In this document: positions 11,136 to 19,944 of the stretch, in pieces
Position numbering within the stretch: the first letter of the stretch is position 1
Layout: each line of letters opens with the position of its first letter
Source of the DNA: Aestuariicoccus sp032586235
GTDB lineage: Bacteria; Pseudomonadota; Alphaproteobacteria; Rhodobacterales; Rhodobacteraceae
Assembly: GCF_032586235.1 (NCBI RefSeq)
Contig: NZ_JAWHTD010000026.1
Coordinates: forward strand, 1-58,605
Direction: 5' to 3'
DNA length: 58,605 bases
The notes under the pieces: generated by a model
What the model was told of the DNA's origin: nothing
The model's database searches: none
What the model saw: only the letters and a program-made list of their open reading frames with translations
Position numbers and translations under genes: made by a program

Positions 11136-12150
11136 CACGACAACGACCCTGCCGCGCCTGCCGCGGATCGGACGCGCCTGGTGGGCGACGCTGGCGCTGC
11201 TGGGGCTCGTCGCGGCGCTGGACGCGGCGCAGTTTCTGCCGACCGTGATCTTTACCGCCACGGCGCTGTGGCACACCGCGCCGTTCATCCTCTTCGCCGT
11301 TCTGGCGGTGGCCTATCTCAAGGCCAGCGGGGCCGAGACGCTGCTGGCGCGGGCCTTTGAGGGGCACCCGGCGCGGATGATCGTCATGGCGGCGCTGCTG
11401 GGCGGGCTGTCGCCGTTTTGCTCGTGCGAGGTGATCCCCTTCATCGCCGCGCTGCTGGCCGTGGGCGCGCCGCTGAGCGCGGTGATGGCGTTCTGGCTGG
11501 CCTCGCCGCTGATGGACCCGGCTATGTTCCTGATCACCGGCGGCACGCTGGGGTTCGACTTTGCGGTGGCCAAGACCCTGGCCGCGGTGGCGATCGGCAT
11601 GGCGGGGGGCTTCGGAACCTGGGCCTTTGCGGCGTCGCCGGTGTTCCGCGATCCGCTGCGCGCACAGCCGCAGGTCGGCGGATGCTGCGGGACGAAAAAG
11701 CCGTTCTCCGGCGCGCCGGTCTGGGCGTTCTGGGGCGATCCCGCCCGGCGCGGGGCGTTCCGCGAGACGGCGCTGACGAACGGGCTCTTCCTACTGAAGT
11801 GGCTGACGCTGGCCTATGTGATCGAAGCGCTGATGGTGACCTATGTGCCGGCAGAGGCCATCGCCTCGGTGCTAGGCGGCACGGGCGTGTGGCCGATCGT
11901 TCTGGGCGCGCTGGTGGGCGCGCCGGCCTATCTGAACGGCTATGCGGCGGTGCCCCTGGTGGATGCGCTGCTGGCGCAGGGCATGGCCCCGGGTGCTGCG
12001 ATGAGCTTTGTCGTAGCGGGCGGTGTCAGCTGCATCCCGGCGGCTGTGGCGGTCTGGGCGCTGGTCAAGCCGCGGGTCTTCGCGGCCTATCTGGGCTTTG
12101 CGCTGGCCGGCGCGCTGGCGGCCGGGCTGATGTGGGGGCTTTGGGTCTGA
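11128..12150 (+). CDS. ArsP/YraQ-type permease (DUF318 family), putative organoarsenical or metal efflux
   Basis: A 340-residue polytopic membrane protein. It has the family hallmark SPFCSCEVIPF (C98, C100) and the repeat-related GGVSCIPAAVA late in the protein. A central cytoplasmic loop has a vicinal cysteine pair C186-C187 in VGGCCGTKK, often seen in metalloid transporters. Coupling to an ArsR-type gene supports a metalloid or organoarsenical efflux role. Other members of this permease family have different or unknown substrates. Confidence 0.82.
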   Translation: MADTTTTLPRLPRIGRAWWATLALLGLVAALDAAQFLPTVIFTATALWHTAPFILFAVLAVAYLKASGAETLLARAFEGHPARMIVMAALLGGLSPFCSCEVIPFIAALLAVGAPLSAVMAFWLASPLMDPAMFLITGGTLGFDFAVAKTLAAVAIGMAGGFGTWAFAASPVFRDPLRAQPQVGGCCGTKKPFSGAPVWAFWGDPARRGAFRETALTNGLFLLKWLTLAYVIEALMVTYVPAEAIASVLGGTGVWPIVLGALVGAPAYLNGYAAVPLVDALLAQGMAPGAAMSFVVAGGVSCIPAAVAVWALVKPRVFAAYLGFALAGALAAGLMWGLWV

Positions 12151-12159
12151 GCCGGTTTC

Positions 12160-12231
12160 GCCGCCTTCGGCGGCAACCCGGGCGAGGGGCGCTGCCCCTC
12201 GCGCTCCCCGGGATATTTATGACCAGATGAA
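12160..12231 (+). repeat. Hairpins plus dispersed bipartite repeat, subtype A
   Basis: It lies between the convergent permease and kpsE-like genes. A small hairpin (12160-12174, GCCGCC/GGCGGC) is followed by a perfect 9-bp hairpin at 12182-12202 (GCGAGGGGC and GCCCCTCGC) and then the inverted core at 12206-12231. The 50 bases 12182-12231 equal the reverse complement of 44494-44543 with one mismatch. It may serve as the 3' end of the permease transcript. Confidence 0.85.
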
Positions 12232-12263
12232 GGGGAGGCGGGCGCGCCTCTGGTTTTGACGGG

Positions 12264-13898
12264 TCACGAGGCGACCTGTTCGCGCAGGATCGAGGCGGTG
12301 AGCGAGACCATCAGGTAGATGCCCGAAAAGATCAGGAAGGCCAGGATCGTGTTTTCGAAGCTGCGCGGATAGCTGGCGTCTTCGGAGGCGACCGGCACCA
12401 CCGACGTGGTCAGGTAGCGGGCCTGGCTGTCGGCGTCGCGGCGAGCCTGTTCGAGCCGTTCCAGCGCGCTTTGCAGCATCAGGTCGCGGGTCGCCAGATC
12501 GGCCTGCGCCAGCTGGATCTGTACCGCCAGTTCGGCCAGCGAATTCTGTCCGCTGGTGGCGGAGGTCATCTGGGTGTTGAGCTCGGCCAGGAGCGCCTCG
12601 AGCCGGCGGATGTCGCCCTCGACGCCCTGCACGCGGCTTTGGTTGGGGCGGGCGTTATCCAAAAGCGCCTGCAACTGCAGGCGTTTTTCCTGCAGCTCAA
12701 GTTCGCGGCTGTTGATCTGGCCGCGCAGGGCGGCGATGCGCGCCTCGGGGTCGACGATGGAGCCTTCCTGCTGCAGGCGGACCAGCCGTTCCTGCGCGTC
12801 CTGCCGGGCGAGCTGCGCCTCGGCCAGGCCCTGTTCGGCATCCGACACCGCGTTCGAGCGTTTGCGCAGCGACAGGTTGTCGACCCGCTCTTCGGCATAG
12901 CCGATCAGGGCGCGGCTGAAATCGGCGGCGACCTGCGGATCGGCGGCGCGGATCTCCATCCGGATGACGCCCTCGGTCGGGTCGTAGCCGATGTCGATGT
13001 TCCGCTTGTAGAGCTTGTAGGCCTCTTCGTTCGAGGGATCGTCGCCCAGCCGCTGGATCGGGTCGATGAAATCCTGCGTGTAATGCGCCTTGAAGCCTTC
13101 GTCCTCGTCCAGCCGCAGCATCGCGTCCTTGGACATCAGATAGCTTTGCACCGCGATGGCGTCCTGGTTGGTGGCGAATTGCGTGCCCGAAAAGAGGCTG
13201 CCCATCGCGCCGCCCTGGTTTTCGGCCTTGAGGATCAGGAATTCGGACTTGGTGGCGTACATCGGCGTCGCTACGGCGTAAAAATAATACCCCGCGATCA
13301 GCGTCGGCAGCAGCACGAAGGCCACCAGCCGGGTGAAAAGCAGCGCCATCTTCTTGCGGCGGCGCTGGGCCAGCTCGCGCTGGATCTGCATGATCTCGGC
13401 GGCGCGGCGTTCTGCCGGGCTGGCGGTTTCGGTCGAGGGCAGGGTCTGGCGGTCCGCGCCTGCCGGAACGGTCTGGGGCAGCTGCACCTTCGGTTCGGGC
13501 TGTTTCGGCTGGCCCTGATCGGCCCCCGCGCCGGGTACCACCAGTTCAAGCATGTTGGTGCGCTGGAACGGGTCGATCCCGCGGGCGCGCAGCAGCCGCA
13601 CCGCGTCGAAATCCGAGGTCGGGGCGAGCCCGTGCTTTTGCGCCACCCGCCGCGCCATGCGCAGCTGGCGGCCGGTCAGACCCTCCTTTCGGATCGCCTC
13701 CATGTCCACCTCGCCGGCCACCTGCGCGGCAGAGCTGACCTGCCCGTCGCGCGGGGCTGCGGGGCGGGCCTGCGGGGGCGCGCTGGCCGCCACCGCGCGG
13801 ACGGGGCGTGCGCTGGGCGTGGGGCCGGGCACGCCCTCGGGCTCGACCGTGCCCGAGCGGCGGATGCGGAACTTCTTAGCCTTGGGTTTCGTAGTCAT
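12264..13898 (-). CDS. Capsule polysaccharide export inner-membrane protein (KpsE/CtrB/BexC type)
   Basis: A 544-residue protein of the polysaccharide co-polymerase type: a proline-rich cytoplasmic N-terminus, a helix near VAFVLLPTLIAGYYFYAV, the Wzz-like periplasmic segment starting YATKSEFLILKAENQ, a long coiled coil (ENSLAE- and RLQALLDNA-rich), and a C-terminal helix ILAFLIFSGIYLMV. The start at 13898 (MTTKPKAKKFRIRR) is preferred over 13928. It overlaps the kpsT-like gene by 23 bases. It would span the periplasm for capsule export with KpsT; kpsM and kpsD partners are not in the window. Confidence 0.85.
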   Translation of the reverse strand: MTTKPKAKKFRIRRSGTVEPEGVPGPTPSARPVRAVAASAPPQARPAAPRDGQVSSAAQVAGEVDMEAIRKEGLTGRQLRMARRVAQKHGLAPTSDFDAVRLLRARGIDPFQRTNMLELVVPGAGADQGQPKQPEPKVQLPQTVPAGADRQTLPSTETASPAERRAAEIMQIQRELAQRRRKKMALLFTRLVAFVLLPTLIAGYYFYAVATPMYATKSEFLILKAENQGGAMGSLFSGTQFATNQDAIAVQSYLMSKDAMLRLDEDEGFKAHYTQDFIDPIQRLGDDPSNEEAYKLYKRNIDIGYDPTEGVIRMEIRAADPQVAADFSRALIGYAEERVDNLSLRKRSNAVSDAEQGLAEAQLARQDAQERLVRLQQEGSIVDPEARIAALRGQINSRELELQEKRLQLQALLDNARPNQSRVQGVEGDIRRLEALLAELNTQMTSATSGQNSLAELAVQIQLAQADLATRDLMLQSALERLEQARRDADSQARYLTTSVVPVASEDASYPRSFENTILAFLIFSGIYLMVSLTASILREQVAS

Positions 13899-14535
13899 AG
13901 AGCTGTTTCGCTTCTTCCAAGGTTTCAAACATGTGCAGCCTGCCGTCCATCAGGACAGCCGCCTTGCGGGCGAATTTTTCCAGAATCTGCGGCTGGTGCG
14001 ACACGATGATGATCGTGGTCGTGCGCAGCCGTTCGGCCAGGATATCCCCGGCCTTGCGGTTGAATTCGACATCGGTCGAGTTCGGCATGCCCTCGTCGAT
14101 GAGATACATGTCGAAATCCAGCGCCAGCATCAGCGAAAAGGTGAACCGCGCGCGCATGCCCGAGCTGTAGGTCCCCAGCGGCTGGTCGAAATACTCGCCC
14201 AGCCCGCAGAGCCAGCGGCAGAACGACTCGACGTAATCGGGATCGAGCCCGTAAAGCCGCGCGATGTAGCGCGCGTTTTCCTTGGCCGAGATCTTGCTGA
14301 CCACGCCGCCCATGTAGCCCAGCGGGAACGAGATCCGGCAGTTGCGCCGGATCTCGCCCTCGTCGGGTTTTTCCAGCCCGGCCATCATGCGGATGAGGGT
14401 GGTCTTGCCGGTGCCGTTGGGGGCCAGAATGCCCAGCGACTCGCCGATATCCACGCGCAACGACACACGGTCCAGGATCACCTTGCGGTGCGATCCCGTC
14501 CAGAAGGACTTGCTGACCATGTCGAACTCTAGCAT
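13876..14535 (-). CDS. Capsule polysaccharide ABC exporter ATPase (KpsT type)
   Basis: A 219-residue ABC ATPase with the KpsT/Wzt pattern: Walker A APNGTGKTTL, the FPLGYMGGVVSKISAKEN region, signature YSSGMRARF (not LSGGQ), Walker B MYLIDEG and switch SHQP. It energises export of a polysaccharide across the inner membrane. It is first in a two-gene minus-strand operon with the kpsE-like gene and divergent from the MocR-type regulator. Confidence 0.9.
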   Translation of the reverse strand: MLEFDMVSKSFWTGSHRKVILDRVSLRVDIGESLGILAPNGTGKTTLIRMMAGLEKPDEGEIRRNCRISFPLGYMGGVVSKISAKENARYIARLYGLDPDYVESFCRWLCGLGEYFDQPLGTYSSGMRARFTFSLMLALDFDMYLIDEGMPNSTDVEFNRKAGDILAERLRTTTIIIVSHQPQILEKFARKAAVLMDGRLHMFETLEEAKQLYDYETQG

Positions 14536-14752
14536 GAGCGGCTCCGGCGCGCGGGTGCCAGCGGGATATCCCGGGCTGGCGTAAAGGCTTATTAGGCGCG
14601 GAATTTGTTTACATTATGGCCCGTTTTGGAAACAAAAGACAATGTTCGAGGTCGCTGTTCGCGTCGGGCGACTAGGGCCGCAAGCGGTGCCGCAGGGCCT
14701 GCAGGGCTAAGACCAGATTGCACGGCGTTTAAGGCCAGACTAAGGTTCTCGC
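14536..14752. promoter_or_regulatory. Divergent promoter region of kpsT-like and MocR-type genes
   Basis: A 217-base gap between oppositely oriented genes. An AT-rich core at about 14605-14645 includes the small inverted repeat TTTTG-GAAA-CAAAA. Promoters for both directions are expected here, but I cannot assign -35 and -10 boxes with confidence. Confidence 0.4.
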
Positions 14753-16246
14753 ATGGCCATTCCCGTCCAGGCATTCCAGCTCGACCCGCGCGGTCAGGGC
14801 ACCTTGCAATCGCGCATCCAGCAGATGGTCGCCGAAGGCATCCTGTCGGGCCGGTTCAGGCGCGGCGAAAAGCTGCCCTCGACCCGGGGTCTGGCGCAGC
14901 ATCTGGGCGTCAGCCGGATCACCGTGACGTTGGCCTATACCGAGCTTCTGGCCAACGATTACCTGCAATCGAAGGGGCGGTCGGGCTATTACGTGTCGGA
15001 TAACGCGCCCGAGCCGCCCGCCTTCGACCCCCAGACCGCGCGCGAGGATCGCGTCGACTGGTCCCGGGCCATCGGGCAGAAATTCACCGGCGGGGCCACG
15101 CCGGTCAAGCCGCAGGACTGGGCCAGCTTCCGCTTTCCGTTCATCTACGGCCAGACCGACCCCGAGCTTTTCGACCACGCCAACTGGCGGCTTTGCGCCT
15201 TGCAGGCGCTGGGGGCGCGGGATTTCGGGGCGTTGACGCGGGATTACTACGATCAGGACGACCCCGAGCTGCTGTCCTTCATCGCGCGCCACACCCTGCC
15301 CCGGCGCGGCATCCACGCCCGGCCCGACGAGATCCTGATCACCCTGGGCGCGCAGAACGCGCTATGGCTGACCGCGCAGGTGCTGCTGACCCAGCGCCGC
15401 CGCGCCGCGATCGAGGATCCCTGCTATCACGCCCTGCGCGATATCCTGACCCAGTCGCGCTGCCACCTGTCGCCGGTGGCGGTGGACGAGGACGGGATCC
15501 CGCCCGACCGGATCCCCGACCGCACCGACGTGATCTTCGCCACCCCCAGCCACCAATGCCCGACCTCGGCGACCATGCCGCTCGACCGGCGTCAGGCTTT
15601 GCTGAATCGTGCCCGGGCACTGGATGCGCTGATCGTCGAGGACGACTACGAATTCGAGATGGCCTATCTCAAGCCGCCGATGCCGGCGCTGAAATCGCTC
15701 GATACCGACGGGCGGGTGATCTATGTCGGCAGCTTTTCCAAATCGCTCTTTCCGGGGCTGCGGCTGGGCTATCTCGTCGGTTCCGCCCCGTTCATCCGCG
15801 AGGCGCGCGCGCTGCGCGCCTCGGTGCTGCGCCACCCGCCGGGGCATATCCAGCGCACGGCGGCCTATTTCCTCAGCCTCGGCCATTACGACGCTCTGAT
15901 CCGGCGCACCGCGCGGGCGCTGACAGACCGCCGACGGGTGATGGAAGAGGCCATCGCGGCGCACGGTCTGACCATCGCCGGGCGCGGCGCGCATGGCGGG
16001 TCGAGCTTCTGGATGCAGGCGCCTGAGGGGGTGGACACCGAACACCTGGCCGAAACCCTGCGCGCCGAGGGCGTTCTGATCGAACCGGGGCGGCCCTTCT
16101 TCAGCGGCGCGCAGCCCTCGGGGCGCTATTACCGGCTGGCCTACAGCTCGATCCCGATGGCGCGGATCGCGCCCGGCGTCGAACGCATCGCCGCCGCCAT
16201 CGCCCGGGCGCAAAGCGCGCTTGCACCTGCCCCGGCGGGCGGCTAA
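14753..16246 (+). CDS. MocR-family transcriptional regulator (GntR HTH plus aminotransferase domain)
   Basis: A 497-residue protein. Residues 15-80 form a GntR-type winged helix (GEKLPSTRGLAQHLGVSRIT). Residues from about 120 to the end form a fold-I aminotransferase-like PLP domain, with PLP lysine in GSFSKSLFPGLRLGY and LGAQNALWL and IVEDDYEFE typical of MocR proteins. Such regulators sense an amine or amino acid, or PLP itself (TauR, GabR, PdxR). The effector here is not evident, because neither neighbour is an obvious target. Confidence 0.9.
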   Translation: MAIPVQAFQLDPRGQGTLQSRIQQMVAEGILSGRFRRGEKLPSTRGLAQHLGVSRITVTLAYTELLANDYLQSKGRSGYYVSDNAPEPPAFDPQTAREDRVDWSRAIGQKFTGGATPVKPQDWASFRFPFIYGQTDPELFDHANWRLCALQALGARDFGALTRDYYDQDDPELLSFIARHTLPRRGIHARPDEILITLGAQNALWLTAQVLLTQRRRAAIEDPCYHALRDILTQSRCHLSPVAVDEDGIPPDRIPDRTDVIFATPSHQCPTSATMPLDRRQALLNRARALDALIVEDDYEFEMAYLKPPMPALKSLDTDGRVIYVGSFSKSLFPGLRLGYLVGSAPFIREARALRASVLRHPPGHIQRTAAYFLSLGHYDALIRRTARALTDRRRVMEEAIAAHGLTIAGRGAHGGSSFWMQAPEGVDTEHLAETLRAEGVLIEPGRPFFSGAQPSGRYYRLAYSSIPMARIAPGVERIAAAIARAQSALAPAPAGG

Positions 16247-16257
16247 CCGTTCGGCCC

Positions 16258-17190
16258 ATGCGGATCATCCGGGATTATCAATACGTCGAACCCTTGGACC
16301 GGGGCGCCAGCGCCGCCATCGGCAATTTCGACGGCGTGCATCTGGGCCACCAGGCCGTGATCGACCTGGCGCGCAACGAGGCCCGCGGCGCGCCGCTGGG
16401 CGTGCTGACCTTCGAGCCGCATCCGCGCCAGTATTTCGCCCCCGACGCCCCGCCCTTCCGCCTGATGGGCCCCGAGGCGCGCGCCTCGCGGCTGCGCAAG
16501 CTGGGGGTCGAAAAGCTTTATGAGCTGAACTTCAACGCCGCTCTCGCCGCGCTGACGCCCGAGGCCTTCGCCCGCCGGGTGATCTTTGACGGGCTGGGGC
16601 TGACCAACGTGGTCGTAGGCGCGGATTTCTGTTTCGGCAAGGACCGCGCGGGCAACGTGGACGCGCTGCAACGGCTGGGGGCCGAGCTGGGCTTTCGCGT
16701 CACCGTGGCCGATCTGCTGAAAGGCGAGACCGGGCAGGTGTCCTCGACCGCGATCCGCACCGCGCTGAGCGAGGGCCGCCCCCGCGACGCCGCCGCCCAG
16801 CTGGGCCACTGGCACCGGATCGAAGGCCCGGTGATCGGCGGCGAACAGCGCGGGCGCGACCTGGGCTATCCCACCGCGAACATGTCCATCGACGGGCTGC
16901 ACCCGCCCAAACACGGCGTCTATGCGGTGCTGGTCGATGTCGCCACCGGCCCCCATAAAGGCACCTACAAGGGCGCGGCCAGCATCGGCGTGCGGCCCAT
17001 GTTCGGCGAAAACACCGCCAATATCGAAACCTTCCTCTTCGATTTCACCGGCGATCTTTATGGCAGCATCCTGTCCGTCGCGCTGGTCGATTACCTGCGC
17101 CCCGAGCTGAAGTTCGACAGCCTCGAGGCGCTGATCGCCCAGATGGACGCCGATTGCGCCCGCGCCCGCCAGATCCTCGCCGCGTCATGA
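16258..17190 (+). CDS. ribF: Bifunctional riboflavin kinase / FAD synthetase
   Basis: A 310-residue enzyme making FMN and FAD. The N-terminal nucleotidyltransferase has AIGNFDGVHLGHQ and FEPHPRQYF, plus QVSSTAIRTAL. The C-terminal flavokinase domain has GEQRGRDLGYPTANM and the metal-binding YPTAN segment. Its stop overlaps the next gene (ATGA at 17187-17190), forming a ribF - UPF0260 - aldolase run. Confidence 0.95.
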   Translation: MRIIRDYQYVEPLDRGASAAIGNFDGVHLGHQAVIDLARNEARGAPLGVLTFEPHPRQYFAPDAPPFRLMGPEARASRLRKLGVEKLYELNFNAALAALTPEAFARRVIFDGLGLTNVVVGADFCFGKDRAGNVDALQRLGAELGFRVTVADLLKGETGQVSSTAIRTALSEGRPRDAAAQLGHWHRIEGPVIGGEQRGRDLGYPTANMSIDGLHPPKHGVYAVLVDVATGPHKGTYKGAASIGVRPMFGENTANIETFLFDFTGDLYGSILSVALVDYLRPELKFDSLEALIAQMDADCARARQILAAS

Positions 17191-17657
17191 CCGATCCGAT
17201 CGACCGCTCCGGCCTCGCCCCCCGCTTCTGGGAGCGCAAGAAACTGGCCGATCTCAGCCCTGCCGAATGGGAGGCGCTCTGCGACGGTTGCGGCAAATGC
17301 TGCCTCAACAAGCTCGAGGACGAGGACACCGGCCATGTCGAACTGACCCGCGTCGCCTGCCGGCTCTTCGACGACACCACCTGCCGCTGCGCGCAATACG
17401 ACATCCGCCACCAGTTCGTGCCGGAATGCATCGTGCTGAAACCGTCGAACATCGACAGCCACGCCTACTGGATGCCCCGCACCTGCGCCTACCGCCTGCT
17501 GTGGGAGGGCAAGCCGCTCTACGACTGGCACCCGCTGATCTCGGGCACTCCGGAAACGGTGCACGAGGCGGGCGTGTCGATGCGCCACCGCACGGTGGCG
17601 GAATTCGAGGTCGGCGAAGACGACTGGGAAGACCACATCATAGAGGAACCCTTGTAA
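17187..17657 (+). CDS. UPF0260 (YcgN-type) cysteine-cluster protein
   Basis: A 156-residue protein with the conserved CDGCGKCCLNKLED cluster and later CRLFDDTTCRCAQY and CAYRLLWEGKPL. The cysteine pattern suggests metal or iron-sulfur binding, but the family function is unknown. The start at 17187 overlaps the ribF stop and the stop overlaps the aldolase start (TAATG). Confidence 0.9.
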   Translation: MTDPIDRSGLAPRFWERKKLADLSPAEWEALCDGCGKCCLNKLEDEDTGHVELTRVACRLFDDTTCRCAQYDIRHQFVPECIVLKPSNIDSHAYWMPRTCAYRLLWEGKPLYDWHPLISGTPETVHEAGVSMRHRTVAEFEVGEDDWEDHIIEEPL

Positions 17658-18700
17658 TGCATTTCGCCAGCGACAATTCCGGCCCGGTCCCGCAGCAGGT
17701 TCTCGATGCTTTGCACGAGGCCAATACCGGCCACGTCATGGCCTACGGCGCCGACCCGCTGACCGACGAGGTGACCGGCCTGATCCGCGACCTCTTCGAG
17801 GCGCCCAACGCCGCCGTCCACCTGGTGGCCACCGGGACCGCCGGCAACGCGCTGGCGCTTTCGACCCTGTGCCAGCCTTACCAGACCGTGTTCTGCACGC
17901 CCTGCGCCCATATCCACATGGATGAGTGCAACGCGCCCGAATTCTTCACCGGCGGCGCCAAGCTGACGCTGGTGCCCGGCGACGACCGCATGACCCCCGA
18001 GGCCCTGCGCCACGCCATCCTGAACGAGGGCAATCGCGGCGTGCACGGCCCGCAGCGCGGGCCGGTGTCGCTGACCAACGCGACCGAATGGGGCAACGTT
18101 TACGATCCGGACCAGATCAAGGCGCTTGCGGCGGTCGCGCGCGAATTCGGCCTGCCGGTGCATCTGGACGGCGCGCGCTTTGCCAACGCCTGCGTCGCGC
18201 TCGGCTGCACCCCGGCCGAGATGACCTGGAAGGCGGGCGTCGACGTGGCGGTCTTCGGCGGGACCAAGAACGGGCTGATGGGGGTCGAGGCGGTGATCTT
18301 CTTCGACCCCGCCCAGGCGCAGAGCTTCGAGCTGCGCCGCAAGCGCGGCGCGCATCTCTTTTCCAAGCACCGCTATCTGTCCGCGCAGATGGCCGCCTAT
18401 CTGCGCGACGACCTCTGGCGCGGCCTGGCCCTCCGCGCCAACACCGCCTGCGCCCGGCTGGTGGACGGGCTGCGCGACGCAGGCTTTGGTTTTGCCAACG
18501 ATCCCGTTGCCAACATGGTCTTTATCCGGATGCCCCGTTCGGTCCACCAGCGCGCCATGGCCGCCGGCGCGGTCTATCACATCTGGGAAGGCGCTCTGGA
18601 AGGCGACGACCCGGACGAGATCCTGACCGGACGTCTGGTCTGCGACTGGTCCACCAGCGACGCCGAGATCGACGCCTTCCTCACCGTGATCGGTGAGTGA
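17657..18700 (+). CDS. Low-specificity L-threonine aldolase family enzyme
   Basis: A 347-residue fold-I PLP enzyme that cleaves L-threonine or allo-threonine to glycine and acetaldehyde. It starts MHFASDNSGPVP at the ATG overlapping the preceding TAA. Markers are GTAGNALAL, HIHMDECNAPEFFTG, HLDGARFANA and the PLP lysine in GGTKNGLMG. Related beta-hydroxy-amino acid lyases are possible. Confidence 0.92.
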   Translation: MHFASDNSGPVPQQVLDALHEANTGHVMAYGADPLTDEVTGLIRDLFEAPNAAVHLVATGTAGNALALSTLCQPYQTVFCTPCAHIHMDECNAPEFFTGGAKLTLVPGDDRMTPEALRHAILNEGNRGVHGPQRGPVSLTNATEWGNVYDPDQIKALAAVAREFGLPVHLDGARFANACVALGCTPAEMTWKAGVDVAVFGGTKNGLMGVEAVIFFDPAQAQSFELRRKRGAHLFSKHRYLSAQMAAYLRDDLWRGLALRANTACARLVDGLRDAGFGFANDPVANMVFIRMPRSVHQRAMAAGAVYHIWEGALEGDDPDEILTGRLVCDWSTSDAEIDAFLTVIGE

Positions 18701-18715
18701 CCAATTGACCAGGAG

Positions 18716-18736
18716 GACCCGGCGCAAGGCCGGGTC
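18716..18736. terminator. Bidirectional hairpin between convergent genes
   Basis: Perfect 8-bp arms GACCCGGC and GCCGGGTC around GCAAG, lying between the stops of the aldolase gene and hspQ. No long T-run follows, but the position fits a shared terminator. Confidence 0.55.
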
Positions 18737-18759
18737 TGCGCCACGCCGGGAAACGGCGG

Positions 18760-19086
18760 TCAGTTCATCTGGAAGTGAAGCTCGTAGCTGCCATCCTGGA
18801 ACGCGCCGAAGAGATCGGGGATATCCGGGTGGTCCACCGGTTCGCCGGAATAATCGGCCACCAGGTTCTGTTCCGACACATAGGCCACGTAAAAGCTCTG
18901 GTCGTTTTCCGCCAGCAGGTGGTAGAACGGCTGCTCCTTGGCAGGCCGCGCCTCTTCGGGAATGGCCTCGTACCATTCGTCGGTATTGCTGAATTCCGGG
19001 TCGACATCGAAGACCACGCCGCGGAACGGGTGCTTGCGGTGACGGACGACCTGGCCCAGATGATATTTCGCGCGATGTGTGTTCAT
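18760..19086 (-). CDS. hspQ: Heat shock protein HspQ
   Basis: A 108-residue protein matching HspQ/YccV (hemimethylated-DNA-binding-like fold): KYHLGQVVRHRKHPFRGVV at the N-terminus, then QPFYHLLAEND and YVSEQNL. In E. coli HspQ acts in protein quality control as a Lon specificity factor. It is transcribed alone, and no heat-shock promoter could be assigned. Confidence 0.93.
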   Translation of the reverse strand: MNTHRAKYHLGQVVRHRKHPFRGVVFDVDPEFSNTDEWYEAIPEEARPAKEQPFYHLLAENDQSFYVAYVSEQNLVADYSGEPVDHPDIPDLFGAFQDGSYELHFQMN

Positions 19087-19301
19087 GACGTGCCTCTACA
19101 AGTCCGTTTTAGACCTTTCAATGGCAAGTTGTCCAACTTTTAGCCACAATTCGGCGGAAACACTCTGTGCCCCGGACCCCAACAGTACGGCTTTGGCAGC
19201 GCGTCAATGCCGCCCGGGGGCGCGTTTTGCAATTGTGATTTCCCATGCGGCCCCGATCGGTTAGACTGTGAAAAAAAGCAAAACGAACCGGCGAGAGGCA
19301 G

Positions 19302-19895
19302 ATGAGCAGATCCCTTCGCGCCCTGGTGGTGATCCTGTTGCTGGCGTCCTGTGGCGGCGGCGGGTCCTCCACGGCCCCCCGAAATCTCGACAACGCCTGT
19401 TCGATCCTCGAACAGCGCCCGAAGTATTTTCGCGCCTTCCGCGCCGCCGAACGCAAATGGGGCGTGCCGGTGCATGTGCAGATGGCGACGATGTACCAGG
19501 AAAGCAAATTCATCGGCAATGCGCGCACGCCCTTGCGGTTCGCTCTGGGCGTCATTCCGGTGGGGCGGCAAAGCTCGGCCTATGGCTACAGCCAGGCGCT
19601 GGACGGCACCTGGGACGAATACGTGAGGGCCACGCGCAGCCGCCGCGCCAAGCGCGACAATATCCGCGACGCCGCCGATTTCATGGGCTGGTATATGGCG
19701 GGCTCCCGCGACCGGCTGGGGATTTCGCTGTCGGACGCGCGCAACCAGTACCTGGCCTACCACGAGGGCCGCAGCGGCTTTGCCCGCGGCACCTACAATC
19801 GCAAGAGCTGGCTTCTGCGGGTGGCCAACGAGGTCGGCGAACGTTCGGTGATCTACCAGTCGCAGCTGCGCCGCTGCCGCGCCGCGCGGCGCTGA
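19302..19895 (+). CDS. Lipoprotein with lytic transglycosylase (SLT)-like domain
   Basis: A 197-residue protein. A signal peptide ends in the lipobox LLASC, with lipidated cysteine C17. The domain begins FRAFRAAERKWGVPV and contains ATMYQESKF with E67 as candidate catalytic glutamate, then YGYSQALDGTWDEY, a pattern of SLT-type muramidases. It probably acts on peptidoglycan from the outer membrane. The C-terminus is basic. Confidence 0.82.
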   Translation: MSRSLRALVVILLLASCGGGGSSTAPRNLDNACSILEQRPKYFRAFRAAERKWGVPVHVQMATMYQESKFIGNARTPLRFALGVIPVGRQSSAYGYSQALDGTWDEYVRATRSRRAKRDNIRDAADFMGWYMAGSRDRLGISLSDARNQYLAYHEGRSGFARGTYNRKSWLLRVANEVGERSVIYQSQLRRCRAARR

Positions 19896-19906
19896 TCGCG
19901 GGTAGA

Positions 19907-19929
19907 GGTCCCGGGTCAGGCCCGGGACC
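19907..19929. terminator. Palindromic terminator between convergent genes
   Basis: Perfect 9-bp arms GGTCCCGGG and CCCGGGACC around TCAGG, between the stops of the SLT-type lipoprotein gene and lolA. It lacks a T-run. GC palindromes of this CCCGGG type are common between alphaproteobacterial genes. Confidence 0.55.
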
Positions 19930-19944
19930 GCGCCGCGCCCGGCC

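Noticed and set aside
19087..19150. A heat-shock promoter upstream of hspQ
   Set aside because: TTGCCA and TTGGAC hexamers are present but no matching -10 of the sigma-32 type at proper spacing was found.
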